This document shows, one piece after another, positions 35,357 through 43,484 of a DNA stretch of 64,000 bases. The position numbers were made by a program, and so were the translations under genes. This DNA is from Pseudomonas brassicacearum. Its GTDB lineage: Bacteria > Pseudomonadota > Gammaproteobacteria > Pseudomonadales > Pseudomonadaceae. Each line of letters opens with the position of its first letter. Position 1 is the stretch's first letter. The notes beneath the pieces were generated by a model that saw only the letters and a list, made by a program, of their open reading frames with translations, ran no database searches and was not told where the DNA came from. The stretch covers positions 4,739,430 to 4,803,429 of the forward strand of contig NZ_CP007410.1 in assembly GCF_000585995.1 (NCBI RefSeq), read 5' to 3'.

Positions 35357-36450
35357 GGGCGTTCCTTGCTGGATTTTCCCTCGGCCTCACCCGTTTCAGC
35401 ACTCGCTGATCCGATGGCAGGCGTTGGGCGCATTGTGGCGTGATGGCGTTGATATGAAAACGCGGGTAGACACTTGCGAGCAGTTTCGACGAAAGGCGTG
35501 ACAATCAGGCTATACACCGTCAGGTAACGCTGGTGGTCCTGTTCTCCGGTGCCGAAACGCAAGTGCTCAGGCTGCGTGCTGGTGACATAGAGCGTGCCAA
35601 ACATCCAGTCCCACAGCGACAGGTTGACGCCGAAATTGCGGTTGAAATGACGCGGTGCATCGCTGTGGTGGATCTGGTGCTGGGCCGGACTGTTCAGCAC
35701 ATGTTCCAGCACCGGACCAAAAGACAGCCAGACATGGGTGTGACGCAAGTTGGCCGCCAGGCTATTGAAGATGAACACCAGGTACGTCACGCCGAACAAC
35801 GTGTAGCGGCTGATCTCACCACCACAGACATACCAGAAGCCACCCGCGAAGAGACCCAGGCAGGCGGTGACGCCGAGCTTCTCGACGATCTTTTCCACAA
35901 AATGCACCCGACTCGCGGTGGCCGGCACCAACACTGGCGCCGAGTGATGAACTTTGTGAAACGCCCAGAGCCAGCGCGAATGAAACGCCCGGTGCGCCCA
36001 GTAGTGGACGAAGTCCTTCACCAGGAACACCCCCAGCCCATAGAGCAAGGCAAGCGAAAAATTCTCCCCCAGGCGCGGACGCGCGCCCCAGAGGTTGCTG
36101 AAAAAAGCCAGGTAATCCCCGGAGCGCAGGATGTACGGATCGACCAGATGGACAATGGGCAACACCAAGGCAATCTTGAGAATGGCCCGGACGAAGTAGT
36201 AGCGATAATCCAGCAGTGCCGAACGATGCAGATGCACCTGGCTGCCGCCAGTGAATTGCCAGAACGAACGGGCGACGGTCAGGCCACGATGCTTTCTGTA
36301 TCGGAACAAGCCATAGGCGACGCCGTAGGAAGCGCAGAGAAACAGGATCCCGAGGCGGCCGTTCAAGTTGAAGATGCTGAAAAACTGATCGGTGATGGGG
36401 GCGATGACCCACTGGATCAGGTGTTGATAGACAAGGGAAAAAGCATCCAC
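35353..36450 (-). CDS. Sterol desaturase / fatty acid hydroxylase family membrane protein
   Basis: A 365-residue multi-pass membrane enzyme. Diiron-type histidine boxes are present: HYWAHRAFHSRWLWAFHKVHH and HQIHHSDAPRHFNRNFG. The likely start is the GTG at 36450 (VDAFSLVYQHLIQ) with GAGG upstream; a frame to 36549 overlaps the neighbouring gene. Such enzymes hydroxylate or desaturate lipids. The coupling to a SUFU protein is unusual. Confidence 0.85.
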   Translation of the reverse strand: MDAFSLVYQHLIQWVIAPITDQFFSIFNLNGRLGILFLCASYGVAYGLFRYRKHRGLTVARSFWQFTGGSQVHLHRSALLDYRYYFVRAILKIALVLPIVHLVDPYILRSGDYLAFFSNLWGARPRLGENFSLALLYGLGVFLVKDFVHYWAHRAFHSRWLWAFHKVHHSAPVLVPATASRVHFVEKIVEKLGVTACLGLFAGGFWYVCGGEISRYTLFGVTYLVFIFNSLAANLRHTHVWLSFGPVLEHVLNSPAQHQIHHSDAPRHFNRNFGVNLSLWDWMFGTLYVTSTQPEHLRFGTGEQDHQRYLTVYSLIVTPFVETARKCLPAFSYQRHHATMRPTPAIGSASAETGEAEGKSSKERP

Positions 36451-36509
36451 GAAATGCCAGCCTCGGTTGAAGGACAGGCATTGTAAATCAATCGCGTTCA
36501 GGCTTGCTG

Positions 36510-37229
36510 TCACGTCAACGACACTGGTGTCGCTTTCTGTCGTTCCCAAGCCCGTTTTATGGCCTCGACGCTCGGCACAAACCTGGACATATGCCGTATC
36601 CCCACAACGGGTACCTTACGGCTGCCAAATGTCGCGATGAACCCGTAAGTCGCCCGGTAGGAAGAGGCGTCGACGTGGTCCAGGGTCTCTCCACTCCCAA
36701 ATCGCTCCCATAAGATTTTGGCGGCCGAAGGACCTCCCAACCCGTTGCTGTAAGCAATGATCAACTCGGGCTCGGCGAGCGTAACCGTTACCCGCTCGAA
36801 AAAATCCATGGACTTGCGCGTCAGCGATTCCAGACTTGTCGCAGCAGATTGCTGCGCGACTTTTTTTATCGACGCGGCATCGCCAGAGCAAAGCAGCAAG
36901 GCATTGGTATAAAGGGTGTCGCGCCAGTCAAAACCCAATTGAGTCGGCAACTCAGTCAGCCGCCGGGCCAAGGTTTTCGGACCCCAGCCACCTTCCAGCC
37001 CATGAGCGACATTGGAAAATGTGGGATCTTCGTAGCCTGCTCGTACCGCACCGGCATTGGTGTGGATGGCATCGGCCAGGGAGCCGTTGAATCCGACCAT
37101 GACCAAGCGCTTGCGACTGGGCGGCGCGGCGAGCAATTCGAAGGCACAGTCGAAGGGACGGGAAGAGAAATCGCCGATGGACAGATCTTCGAGCACTTCA
37201 AGAATGAAATCGCGGGTTTTCAGCGGCAT
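36510..37229 (-). CDS. Hypothetical protein, possible uracil-DNA-glycosylase-like fold
   Basis: A 239-residue protein. LVMVGFNGSLADA, TLYTNALLLC, LIIAYSNGLGG and a late VVGIRHMSRFVP resemble the order of strands and the final H-x-x-R-F of the UDG superfamily, but the catalytic motifs are not convincing. No signal peptide or membrane segment. Not confidently assigned. Confidence 0.6.
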   Translation of the reverse strand: MPLKTRDFILEVLEDLSIGDFSSRPFDCAFELLAAPPSRKRLVMVGFNGSLADAIHTNAGAVRAGYEDPTFSNVAHGLEGGWGPKTLARRLTELPTQLGFDWRDTLYTNALLLCSGDAASIKKVAQQSAATSLESLTRKSMDFFERVTVTLAEPELIIAYSNGLGGPSAAKILWERFGSGETLDHVDASSYRATYGFIATFGSRKVPVVGIRHMSRFVPSVEAIKRAWERQKATPVSLT

Positions 37230-37259
37230 GCTTCAATCCAAAGGCCAAAGGCGAATAAG

Positions 37260-37291
37260 AATCCTGGAATCCTGGAATCCTGGAATCCAGG
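37260..37291. repeat. 8-bp tandem repeat
   Basis: AATCCTGG is repeated three times in a row plus a fourth copy with one change (AATCCAGG), just upstream of the gene starting at 37229. Four copies of a short unit this close to a start may be a slippage-prone site. Confidence 0.8.
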
Positions 37292-37413
37292 CTAACACGC
37301 AAGACAATATTAAAACGCCAAGGAACGATAGCCGACGGTCTATCAGCAATGGTTGTAGGCGCGTGTGGGCGTGGATGCATACGCGTAGGCCGGCTGTGAT
37401 CGGCCTCTGTTTG

Positions 37414-38235
37414 TCACGCGGTTGCTGTGAATAAGCTATCTGCCGTCATCCCCGAAAAACTGACCTCCACCGGCCCAATGAGGAAGACCGTACCCTCGCC
37501 GTCCCATCGAACCGTCACACTGCCGCCGTCACACTCAACCTCAACGCAACTGTCCAACAAGCCACGCCGAATCCCGTTAACAGCGGCGCCACACGAGCAG
37601 GACCCCGAACCGAGCGCAATACCAGCCCCACGCTCCCAAATGCGCAACCGGATGTGCTTGCGGTTAATGACCTGGACGAAATGCACATTCGTGCCAATGG
37701 GAAATAGCGGATCAGTTTCGATTGCCGGTCCGATCGTCGCGATATCCACGGCTGCCAAGTCGTCTACAAAATAAGTGCAATGCGGATTTCCCATGCTGCA
37801 TGTTGCCGGGCTACCCGAAAGTGGCAAAGCAGCGGTGTCCAGTTCCCGAGCCAAGGGAATATCTTGCCAGTCGAAAAGCGGCAGACCCATGTCGACCGAG
37901 ATTTCCCCGGTCGAGGTTCGCTCGCAGGTGAGTAGACCGCGGTTGGTGCGCAGCACTATCGAACTCGTATTGGATTCGCGCATGAGCAGGTCCGCCGCAC
38001 CTCGAGTTGCGCTGCCGCAAACGTCTAGCGCAGAACCGTCTGCATTCCAGAAAACCAAACGCGCATCGGCATCGTCGCAATCGAGCAGTGCCGCGAGTTG
38101 ATTGAAGCCGATGCCTCGATTCCGATCACCCATTCGCCGGGCCATGGCGCTTGTCACTGGATTGACCGAGTTTCGTGAATCCACGACAACGAAGTCATCG
38201 CCATTGGCGTGCATTTTATGAAAGCTCAGTGGCAT
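37414..38235 (-). CDS. DapF-like PLP-independent racemase/epimerase paralogue
   Basis: A 273-residue protein with the diaminopimelate-epimerase fold: FHKMHANGDDFVVVD at the start, the first catalytic cysteine at residue 73 (NADGSALDVCG) and the second site region WERGAGIALGSGSCSCG. In DapF the second site is ACGTG or ACGSG; here, without gaps, the catalytic cysteine position is Ser 210, with cysteines at 213 and 215. It is probably not the housekeeping DapF. Candidates are another amino acid racemase or a dehydrating enzyme. Start at 38235 after CAGGATCC. Confidence 0.8.
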   Translation of the reverse strand: MPLSFHKMHANGDDFVVVDSRNSVNPVTSAMARRMGDRNRGIGFNQLAALLDCDDADARLVFWNADGSALDVCGSATRGAADLLMRESNTSSIVLRTNRGLLTCERTSTGEISVDMGLPLFDWQDIPLARELDTAALPLSGSPATCSMGNPHCTYFVDDLAAVDIATIGPAIETDPLFPIGTNVHFVQVINRKHIRLRIWERGAGIALGSGSCSCGAAVNGIRRGLLDSCVEVECDGGSVTVRWDGEGTVFLIGPVEVSFSGMTADSLFTATA

Positions 38236-38304
38236 GAACGGATCCTGGAAACGAGGCTGATGAAATGTCACTTGAAGGCACCCAGGCCTCCATTCGAATG
38301 CTAC

Positions 38305-38862
38305 TCAGAACGCAGCCTTTTTCCTAAACCACTCCTCACGCGTTGTTTCCCAGATCTCCTTAAGCAATGGCCCACACACAAACTCACCCTGCTGCGTTGC
38401 AATCAGGCGCATGCCTTCATGCTCCGAAACCCTGCGTGAAGCCTGGTTGCCCACCGCCTTGGGCACTTGCATGACGGGGCGCTCCAGTGTTTCGAACCAA
38501 TAGGTGTTGATCACCTTGCAGGCTTCGCGCATGTAGCCGTTTCCCTGCCACTGAGGCGCCAGCCAGAAGCCCCGGTTGTTCCCCGGTTGGTCGTACAAGC
38601 TGATGCTGCCAATGCTGTGCGCCGGGTCTTCGAGCGTGCGGAGCATCCAATGCCATTCGCGCCCCGCGGCAATGGCGGGGAGTGCGTGGTCGCGAATGTA
38701 TGTCAGCGCGCCGTCATCCGGGTAAGGCCAGGGCACGCGTTTGTCGAGATACCGCACCACTTCCCAACACGGAAACAGCTGTTGAATAGCCGCAGCATCC
38801 GTCAGCTCAAGCGGCGTGAGGATGAGGCGGTGGGTCTGGAACGTGGGGATGGTTTCTATCAT
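38305..38862 (-). CDS. GNAT-family acetyltransferase (RimJ/RimL type)
   Basis: A 185-residue protein starting with the RimJ/RimL pattern TFQTHRLILTPLELTDAAAI; the acetyl-CoA region is FWLAPQWQGNGYMREACKVI and the later VGNQASRRVSEHEGMRLI. Substrate unknown. Third of several GNAT genes in the accessory region. Confidence 0.88.
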   Translation of the reverse strand: MIETIPTFQTHRLILTPLELTDAAAIQQLFPCWEVVRYLDKRVPWPYPDDGALTYIRDHALPAIAAGREWHWMLRTLEDPAHSIGSISLYDQPGNNRGFWLAPQWQGNGYMREACKVINTYWFETLERPVMQVPKAVGNQASRRVSEHEGMRLIATQQGEFVCGPLLKEIWETTREEWFRKKAAF

Positions 38863-38937
38863 GAAAATTCCCTTTCAAACGTCATGGCGTCCTTGAAAAA
38901 CACCCACATTAAAGTATGGCGTTGACCCGCTCTGCCC

Positions 38938-39708
38938 TCAATCCAAACGGCGACACAGATAGGCTTGGGTTTGATAGGGGAAATCAATAGTGTCACGCCC
39001 CCTCAAGGATGGATGCGTGTCTATAAGGTCCTGCAACTGATCGCTCACCTTGGCCTTTTCGGCTACAGGCAAGGCGGCGATGAAGCTCACCGACAGGAAC
39101 CGGTCCATGATGACTTCCTTGGCAGTTCCTGAATGCGTGTATTGAAAACAGGTCAGTTCGGGCGTCGAGAAGTCGTTTCCCGCGAAGGGTGACCGCCACG
39201 CTCCGGTATGAAAACGTGGAGTATCGCCTTCGTACGGCGTGATGATGTCAGTGATGGCAGCCACCCAGTCCACCGACTCATCACGTACGTTCCAGATCAG
39301 CCCCAGTCGGCCATTCGGCCTGAGCACTCGGTGAATCTCGGCAAGCGCTCTTTCGTTTGCAAACCAGTGGAAGGCCTGGGCGCACACCAGCGCTTGTGCT
39401 GTTCCAGAGCCGAACGGGATGCTTTCAGCCGTCCCCTCCACCATCCTGACGTCCGGTAGGCTTTTGGCAAATTCGGCGCGCATGGCTTCAACGGGTTCGA
39501 CTGCAACAACATCGAGCTCCATGGCCTTCAACAATCGAGTGAATTTTCCTGTGCCGGCTCCTAAATCGATAACCGCCGAACCCGGAACAAGGCCCAGCTC
39601 TTCTTCAAGCCAGGCACGTAGTTCGCTTGGGTAGTCCGGACGCCCCTTGGCATAAGTGTGGGCTTGGGATGAGTATCCGATCTGGGCGGCCTTTTGAATG
39701 TTTGCCAT
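38938..39708 (-). CDS. Class I SAM-dependent methyltransferase
   Basis: A 256-residue methyltransferase with motif I VIDLGAGTGKFTRLL near residue 44, an acidic end of strand 2 (VAVEPVEAMRAEF) and the post-I ALVCAQAFHWF segment typical of UbiE/Trans-aconitate-type methyltransferases. Start ATG at 39708. Substrate unknown. Confidence 0.88.
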   Translation of the reverse strand: MANIQKAAQIGYSSQAHTYAKGRPDYPSELRAWLEEELGLVPGSAVIDLGAGTGKFTRLLKAMELDVVAVEPVEAMRAEFAKSLPDVRMVEGTAESIPFGSGTAQALVCAQAFHWFANERALAEIHRVLRPNGRLGLIWNVRDESVDWVAAITDIITPYEGDTPRFHTGAWRSPFAGNDFSTPELTCFQYTHSGTAKEVIMDRFLSVSFIAALPVAEKAKVSDQLQDLIDTHPSLRGRDTIDFPYQTQAYLCRRLD

Positions 39709-39775
39709 GAGCAACGACCCTCATTGTGATGTTCATTAGCCGGCCTGCCCCTGGATTGAAGGGGTGAATAATTGC

Positions 39776-40414
39776 CTAGCCCTTTTCCGGATCTTCAACT
39801 GTCTTTCTGCGCCCTTTCGGAGTCACCACTTTGTATTCACCGGTACCGGCCTCTGCAACTGGATGGGCGGTCAAAGCGTCGCTACGAAAGCGGTAATGAG
39901 CTGAGGTTTTCTTGGCGGCGGGGCGAACGGTTTGGATAGGCGTCGCCTTTGCCGGGGCTGCCAATAGGAAAGCACTCGGTTCCATCGCAAACCGCTCTGC
40001 CAGCGCGTAAGCCATCTTGTGACTGATGGGCCGATCCCCACTGAGGACCTTGGACACCGCCGTTTTATCACCAATTTCAGGGAGGTCTGAACCGGTGAGC
40101 CCGAGCGTCTCCATCAAATCCTTGATCAGTTGCACAGGGGTGCAGGCTGCCTCAAAAGCGGCATTCGAGTCGCGGAACTGGTCGGAGTCACGCTGGTAGG
40201 CCAGGATTTCATCCTCGAGCTCAGCGAGAATTTTCTCCTCGGTCTTGCTCAGTTCACGCCCGTCGGTGAGTTCATCGAGCAGGCCGGTCGCACGCTCATA
40301 GTCGGCGGGAGTCTTAATGCCGTGCACAAATTCCCCCCGCAGGCGCTCCAACACCGCGTGCAACTCACCAAGCGTTGCAATCACGGTTTGAAAGTCGTTC
40401 CGGGCTGCACTCAT
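39776..40414 (-). CDS. higA: HigA-type antitoxin with long C-terminal extension
   Basis: A 212-residue protein. N-terminal helices (DFQTVIATLGELHAVLE..., to about 110) are followed by an XRE-type helix-turn-helix (about 115-160: TGSDLPEIGDKTAVSKVLSG). A basic tail of about 50 residues (SAHYRFRSDALTAH... RRKTVEDPEKG) extends beyond the usual ~140-residue HigA. Its ATG overlaps the toxin stop by four bases. Binds and silences HigB and represses the promoter. Confidence 0.85.
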   Translation of the reverse strand: MSAARNDFQTVIATLGELHAVLERLRGEFVHGIKTPADYERATGLLDELTDGRELSKTEEKILAELEDEILAYQRDSDQFRDSNAAFEAACTPVQLIKDLMETLGLTGSDLPEIGDKTAVSKVLSGDRPISHKMAYALAERFAMEPSAFLLAAPAKATPIQTVRPAAKKTSAHYRFRSDALTAHPVAEAGTGEYKVVTPKGRRKTVEDPEKG

Positions 40415-40743
40415 CGTTTTACCCCTTTGTTTCTTGCATACCAGCTGTTGGCAACGTCGTAATCGGCATGCGTGTAGATGTGTTTGACGTAGAACTTCTG
40501 CCGGGTGTAGTTGACGCCGCCTATCACCCTGAGATTGTTGCCGCCTACGTCGATCACAACCCAATTCATCGCGGCCCTGGGCTTGAACAAGTCGACACCG
40601 TGCGTACCAAAAAGCTTTTGCAGGTCCGCGAACACCTTGGGGCGAGCCATCCTCAAAATACGCAGGCAACGATCAAGCCCAGCCTTGTCGTTCGGGTACA
40701 AAATCGCAGCGTCGTCAAACCGTGATGGCGTGAGTATATCCAT
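40411..40743 (-). CDS. higB: HigB-family mRNA interferase toxin
   Basis: A 110-residue RelE-fold protein of the HigB_toxin type, with the characteristic NWVVIDVGGNNLRVIGGVNY and VKHIYTHADYD segments holding catalytic-type residues. It cleaves ribosome-bound mRNA in the family model. The start at 40743 is chosen over 40860 because GGGAAGCCC precedes it and the longer frame enters the operator. Toxin-before-antitoxin order is typical of higBA. Confidence 0.88.
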   Translation of the reverse strand: MDILTPSRFDDAAILYPNDKAGLDRCLRILRMARPKVFADLQKLFGTHGVDLFKPRAAMNWVVIDVGGNNLRVIGGVNYTRQKFYVKHIYTHADYDVANSWYARNKGVKR

Positions 40744-40775
40744 GGGCTTCCCTGTCTTTGAGCCGATGGTACTCT

Positions 40776-40795
40776 GGTTGTGTTTTTTCACAACC
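40776..40795 (-). promoter_or_regulatory. Operator of the HigBA pair
   Basis: Perfect inverted repeat GGTTGTG / CACAACC with a T6 spacer, 33 bases before the higB start. It is in the position of a HigA binding site. Confidence 0.65.
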
Positions 40796-40900
40796 TCAGT
40801 ATTGTAACCATGGCGCAACATAGCTCCCGCCCGGATATAACTGACGCAGCGCACGGCCACTTCAAGGAATCGTCACATATCCCTGAAGCAGCCTGGGCAT

Positions 40901-41857
40901 TCAACCCGTCACACACCCCTGCGGCACTTTCCCAGCAAAACTGTCCACCAGGCTCGCCACCACCATCTCCCCCATCCGCGTGCGGGTCTGCAAGGTCGCA
41001 CTCGCGCGGTGCGGTTGCAGCACCACCTGTTCATTGCCAAACAACGCCTCGGGAACGTTCGGTTCATCGACGAACACATCCAGCGCCGCACCGGCGATGT
41101 CACCGGCAGTGAGTGCTGCTACCAGGTCGCTCTCGTTGACCAGTTTGCCCCGGGCCACGTTGATCAAATACCCACCCTTGCCCAGGGCTTGCAGTACCTC
41201 GGCATTGATGATGGCTTCGCCCTTGTCGGCAGCGGCCGCGAGGATCAGGGCGTCGCTGTCGCGGGCCAGTTGCTTGAGGTCGGCGACGAAGGTGTGGTTC
41301 ACATCGCTCATGGGCTGCAGGTCGGTGTAGCTGATCCGGCACCCGAACGCTGCGGCTCGGGTGGCGACTGCGCGGCCGACCCGGCCCATGCCGACGATGC
41401 CGATGCGCATGCCGGACACCTGACGCGCCAATGGCAGCGGGGCCAGCGGCGTCGGGCTCTGGGGCCATTGGCCCGAACGCACGTAACGATCACCGGTGCA
41501 CAACCCACGGCACACGGCAATCAATAGGCCGATGGCCAGGTCGGCGACATCTTCGGTCAGCGCACCGATGGTGGCCGTGACACGGATTCCACGATCCCGG
41601 GCGTAGGCCAGGTCCACCGCATCGGTGCCCACGCCGTTGACCGCCACCACTTCCAGTTTGGGCAGTTGTGCCATGAGCGCCTGGCTGATGCCGGTATGGC
41701 CGCCAGTGATCACCCCGCGAATATTGGCGCCATGCGCCTGCAAATAGGCCGGCTTGTCGGCCTGTTCAAAGTAGCGTCGGATCGTGAACAGCTCGTTGAG
41801 CCGTGTGTTGATTTCAGGGATCAGGATCGGGCTGAGCTGCAAGACTTCTGGCTTCAT
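40901..41857 (-). CDS. D-isomer-specific 2-hydroxyacid dehydrogenase
   Basis: A 318-residue NAD(P)-dependent dehydrogenase: Rossmann motif MRIGIVGMGRVGRAVA near residue 150, INVARGKLVNE, and the catalytic Arg/Glu/His in the C-terminal part (AGAALDVFVDEPNVPE, LQPHRASAT). The histidine site reads QPHRAS, as in the GhrB/hydroxypyruvate reductase branch. Last gene of a four-gene catabolic operon; a role in reducing a 2-oxo acid product is inferred. Confidence 0.88.
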   Translation of the reverse strand: MKPEVLQLSPILIPEINTRLNELFTIRRYFEQADKPAYLQAHGANIRGVITGGHTGISQALMAQLPKLEVVAVNGVGTDAVDLAYARDRGIRVTATIGALTEDVADLAIGLLIAVCRGLCTGDRYVRSGQWPQSPTPLAPLPLARQVSGMRIGIVGMGRVGRAVATRAAAFGCRISYTDLQPMSDVNHTFVADLKQLARDSDALILAAAADKGEAIINAEVLQALGKGGYLINVARGKLVNESDLVAALTAGDIAGAALDVFVDEPNVPEALFGNEQVVLQPHRASATLQTRTRMGEMVVASLVDSFAGKVPQGCVTG

Positions 41858-41889
41858 GTAGACCTCGTGTAACGAATAAAAAAGCCGGC

Positions 41890-42648
41890 TTAACCGCGGC
41901 CGGCAAAAGGCATGGCCGTGGCCATGACGGTCATGTTCAGGACATTGGCCGACAACGGCAGGCCGGCGATGTAGCGCACCGCATCGGCCACGTGCTTGAC
42001 GTCCACCATCGGCTCCACCGCGATGCTGCCGTTGGCCTGGCGCACACCTTTGGTCATGCGCACGGACATTTCGGTGAGGGCGTTGCCGATGTCGATCTGG
42101 CTGCAGGCGATGTTGTATTCGCGGCCGTCCAGCGCCAGGGATTTGGTCAATCCCAACACCGCATGTTTGCTGGCGGTGTAGGCACTGCTGAATGGCCGTG
42201 GGGTGTGGGCCGAGATCGATCCGTTATTGATGATGCGTCCGCCCTGGGGCTGTTGCCGGCGCATCAGGCCGAAGGCGCCACGGGCGCAGAGGAAAACGCC
42301 GTTGAGGTTGGTGTCGATCACGTTTCGCCACTGTTCGAACGTCAGTTCATCCAGCGGCACGGCGGGCGCGTTGACGCCGGCATTGTTGAATACGACGTCC
42401 AGGCGTCCGTAGGCCTCGGCGATGGCTGCAAACAACGCATCGACACTGTCCGGGGCGCGCACATCGGTAGGCACCGCCAAGGCCTCGCGCCCCTCGCAGG
42501 CCGCCAACTCGACCAATGCCTGCAACGGCTCTGGCCGGCGGCCGGCCAACACCAGCGTGTATCCATCAGCCATCAGGCCCAGGGCCACGGCACGACCAAT
42601 CCCGCTACCCGCGCCAGTCACCAAAGCCACTTTCAATGGGGTGGACAT
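41890..42648 (-). CDS. SDR-family oxidoreductase of the catabolic operon
   Basis: A 252-residue short-chain dehydrogenase: [12 protein letters not shown] near residue 11, FNNAGV, catalytic Ser in [10 protein letters not shown], and [14 protein letters not shown]. It sits between an FAH hydrolase and a hydroxyacid dehydrogenase. In pathways for 2-keto-3-deoxy sugar acids an SDR makes the 2,4-diketo acid that an FAH enzyme splits; the order here fits but is not proof. Confidence 0.88.
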   Translation of the reverse strand: MSTPLKVALVTGAGSGIGRAVALGLMADGYTLVLAGRRPEPLQALVELAACEGREALAVPTDVRAPDSVDALFAAIAEAYGRLDVVFNNAGVNAPAVPLDELTFEQWRNVIDTNLNGVFLCARGAFGLMRRQQPQGGRIINNGSISAHTPRPFSSAYTASKHAVLGLTKSLALDGREYNIACSQIDIGNALTEMSVRMTKGVRQANGSIAVEPMVDVKHVADAVRYIAGLPLSANVLNMTVMATAMPFAGRG

Positions 42649-42690
42649 GTCGTTTCTCCCTTTCTCAAATCAATAAGACGAGCGCCGGAC

Positions 42691-43377
42691 TCAAGGTCGC
42701 TGACCGACGCGCATTTCCAGTTGGCCGATACCATCGATTCCGGCGGTGATGACATCGCCCGGTTGCAGCGCATCGACGCCTGCCGGGCTGCCGGTCATGA
42801 TCAGGTCGCCGGCCCGCAGCGCCACCGACTGGGAGATGCGGGCGATCACTTCACTGACCGACCAGATCTGGCTGTCGAGGCTGTCGCGCTGGCGCTCCTG
42901 GCCGTTGACGTTCAACCACAACTCGCCGTCGGGATGCCCCGCCCGGGAAACCGGCACGATGGCGGTCATTGGTGCGGCGCCGTCGAACACCTTGGCGCCC
43001 TCCCACGGCAACCCGTTGCGCTTGGCCCTGAGTTGGACATCACGCCGAGTCAGATCAAGGCCGGCGGCGTAGCCCCACACATAGGCCAGCGCCTGGCTTT
43101 CCGGGATGTTGGCGCCGCCCTCGCCGATGGCCACGACCAATTCGATTTCGTGAACGAACTCCTCCGTCACCGATGGAAACGCCACTTCGCCGACCGCCTC
43201 CACCACGCTACTGGCGGGTTTCATGAAGAACACCGGTGGCACTCGGGATTCGCCTTGGGTATCCGGCCAAGGGTAGTTGCGGCCGACACAAAAAACCCGG
43301 CCGACGGGAAAGCGCTGCTGGGTGCCGAGAACCGGCAAGGTCACTGGCAGGTCCGGGGTAAAAACGTACTCGGGCAT
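42691..43377 (-). CDS. Fumarylacetoacetate hydrolase (FAH) family protein
   Basis: A 228-residue FAH-fold enzyme. Metal-site region VFCVGRNYPWP, acidic ligands in FVHEIELVVAIG, and YAAGLDLTRRDVQ, MTGSPAGVDALQPGD near the C-terminus. These enzymes hydrolyse or decarboxylate beta-diketo acids such as fumarylpyruvate or 2,4-diketo-3-deoxy sugar acids. Start ATG at 43377 preceded by AGGATGAAC. Confidence 0.88.
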   Translation of the reverse strand: MPEYVFTPDLPVTLPVLGTQQRFPVGRVFCVGRNYPWPDTQGESRVPPVFFMKPASSVVEAVGEVAFPSVTEEFVHEIELVVAIGEGGANIPESQALAYVWGYAAGLDLTRRDVQLRAKRNGLPWEGAKVFDGAAPMTAIVPVSRAGHPDGELWLNVNGQERQRDSLDSQIWSVSEVIARISQSVALRAGDLIMTGSPAGVDALQPGDVITAGIDGIGQLEMRVGQRP

Positions 43378-43484
43378 GTTCATCCTGGTAAAAGTCCTGA
43401 TAGAAACGTCAGCGTACGGCGGCAATCCCAGGCGAAGTTGGAGGAATGCCGCCTCGTGTTGGAGAAAAACGGTTTTTTCCGGGT

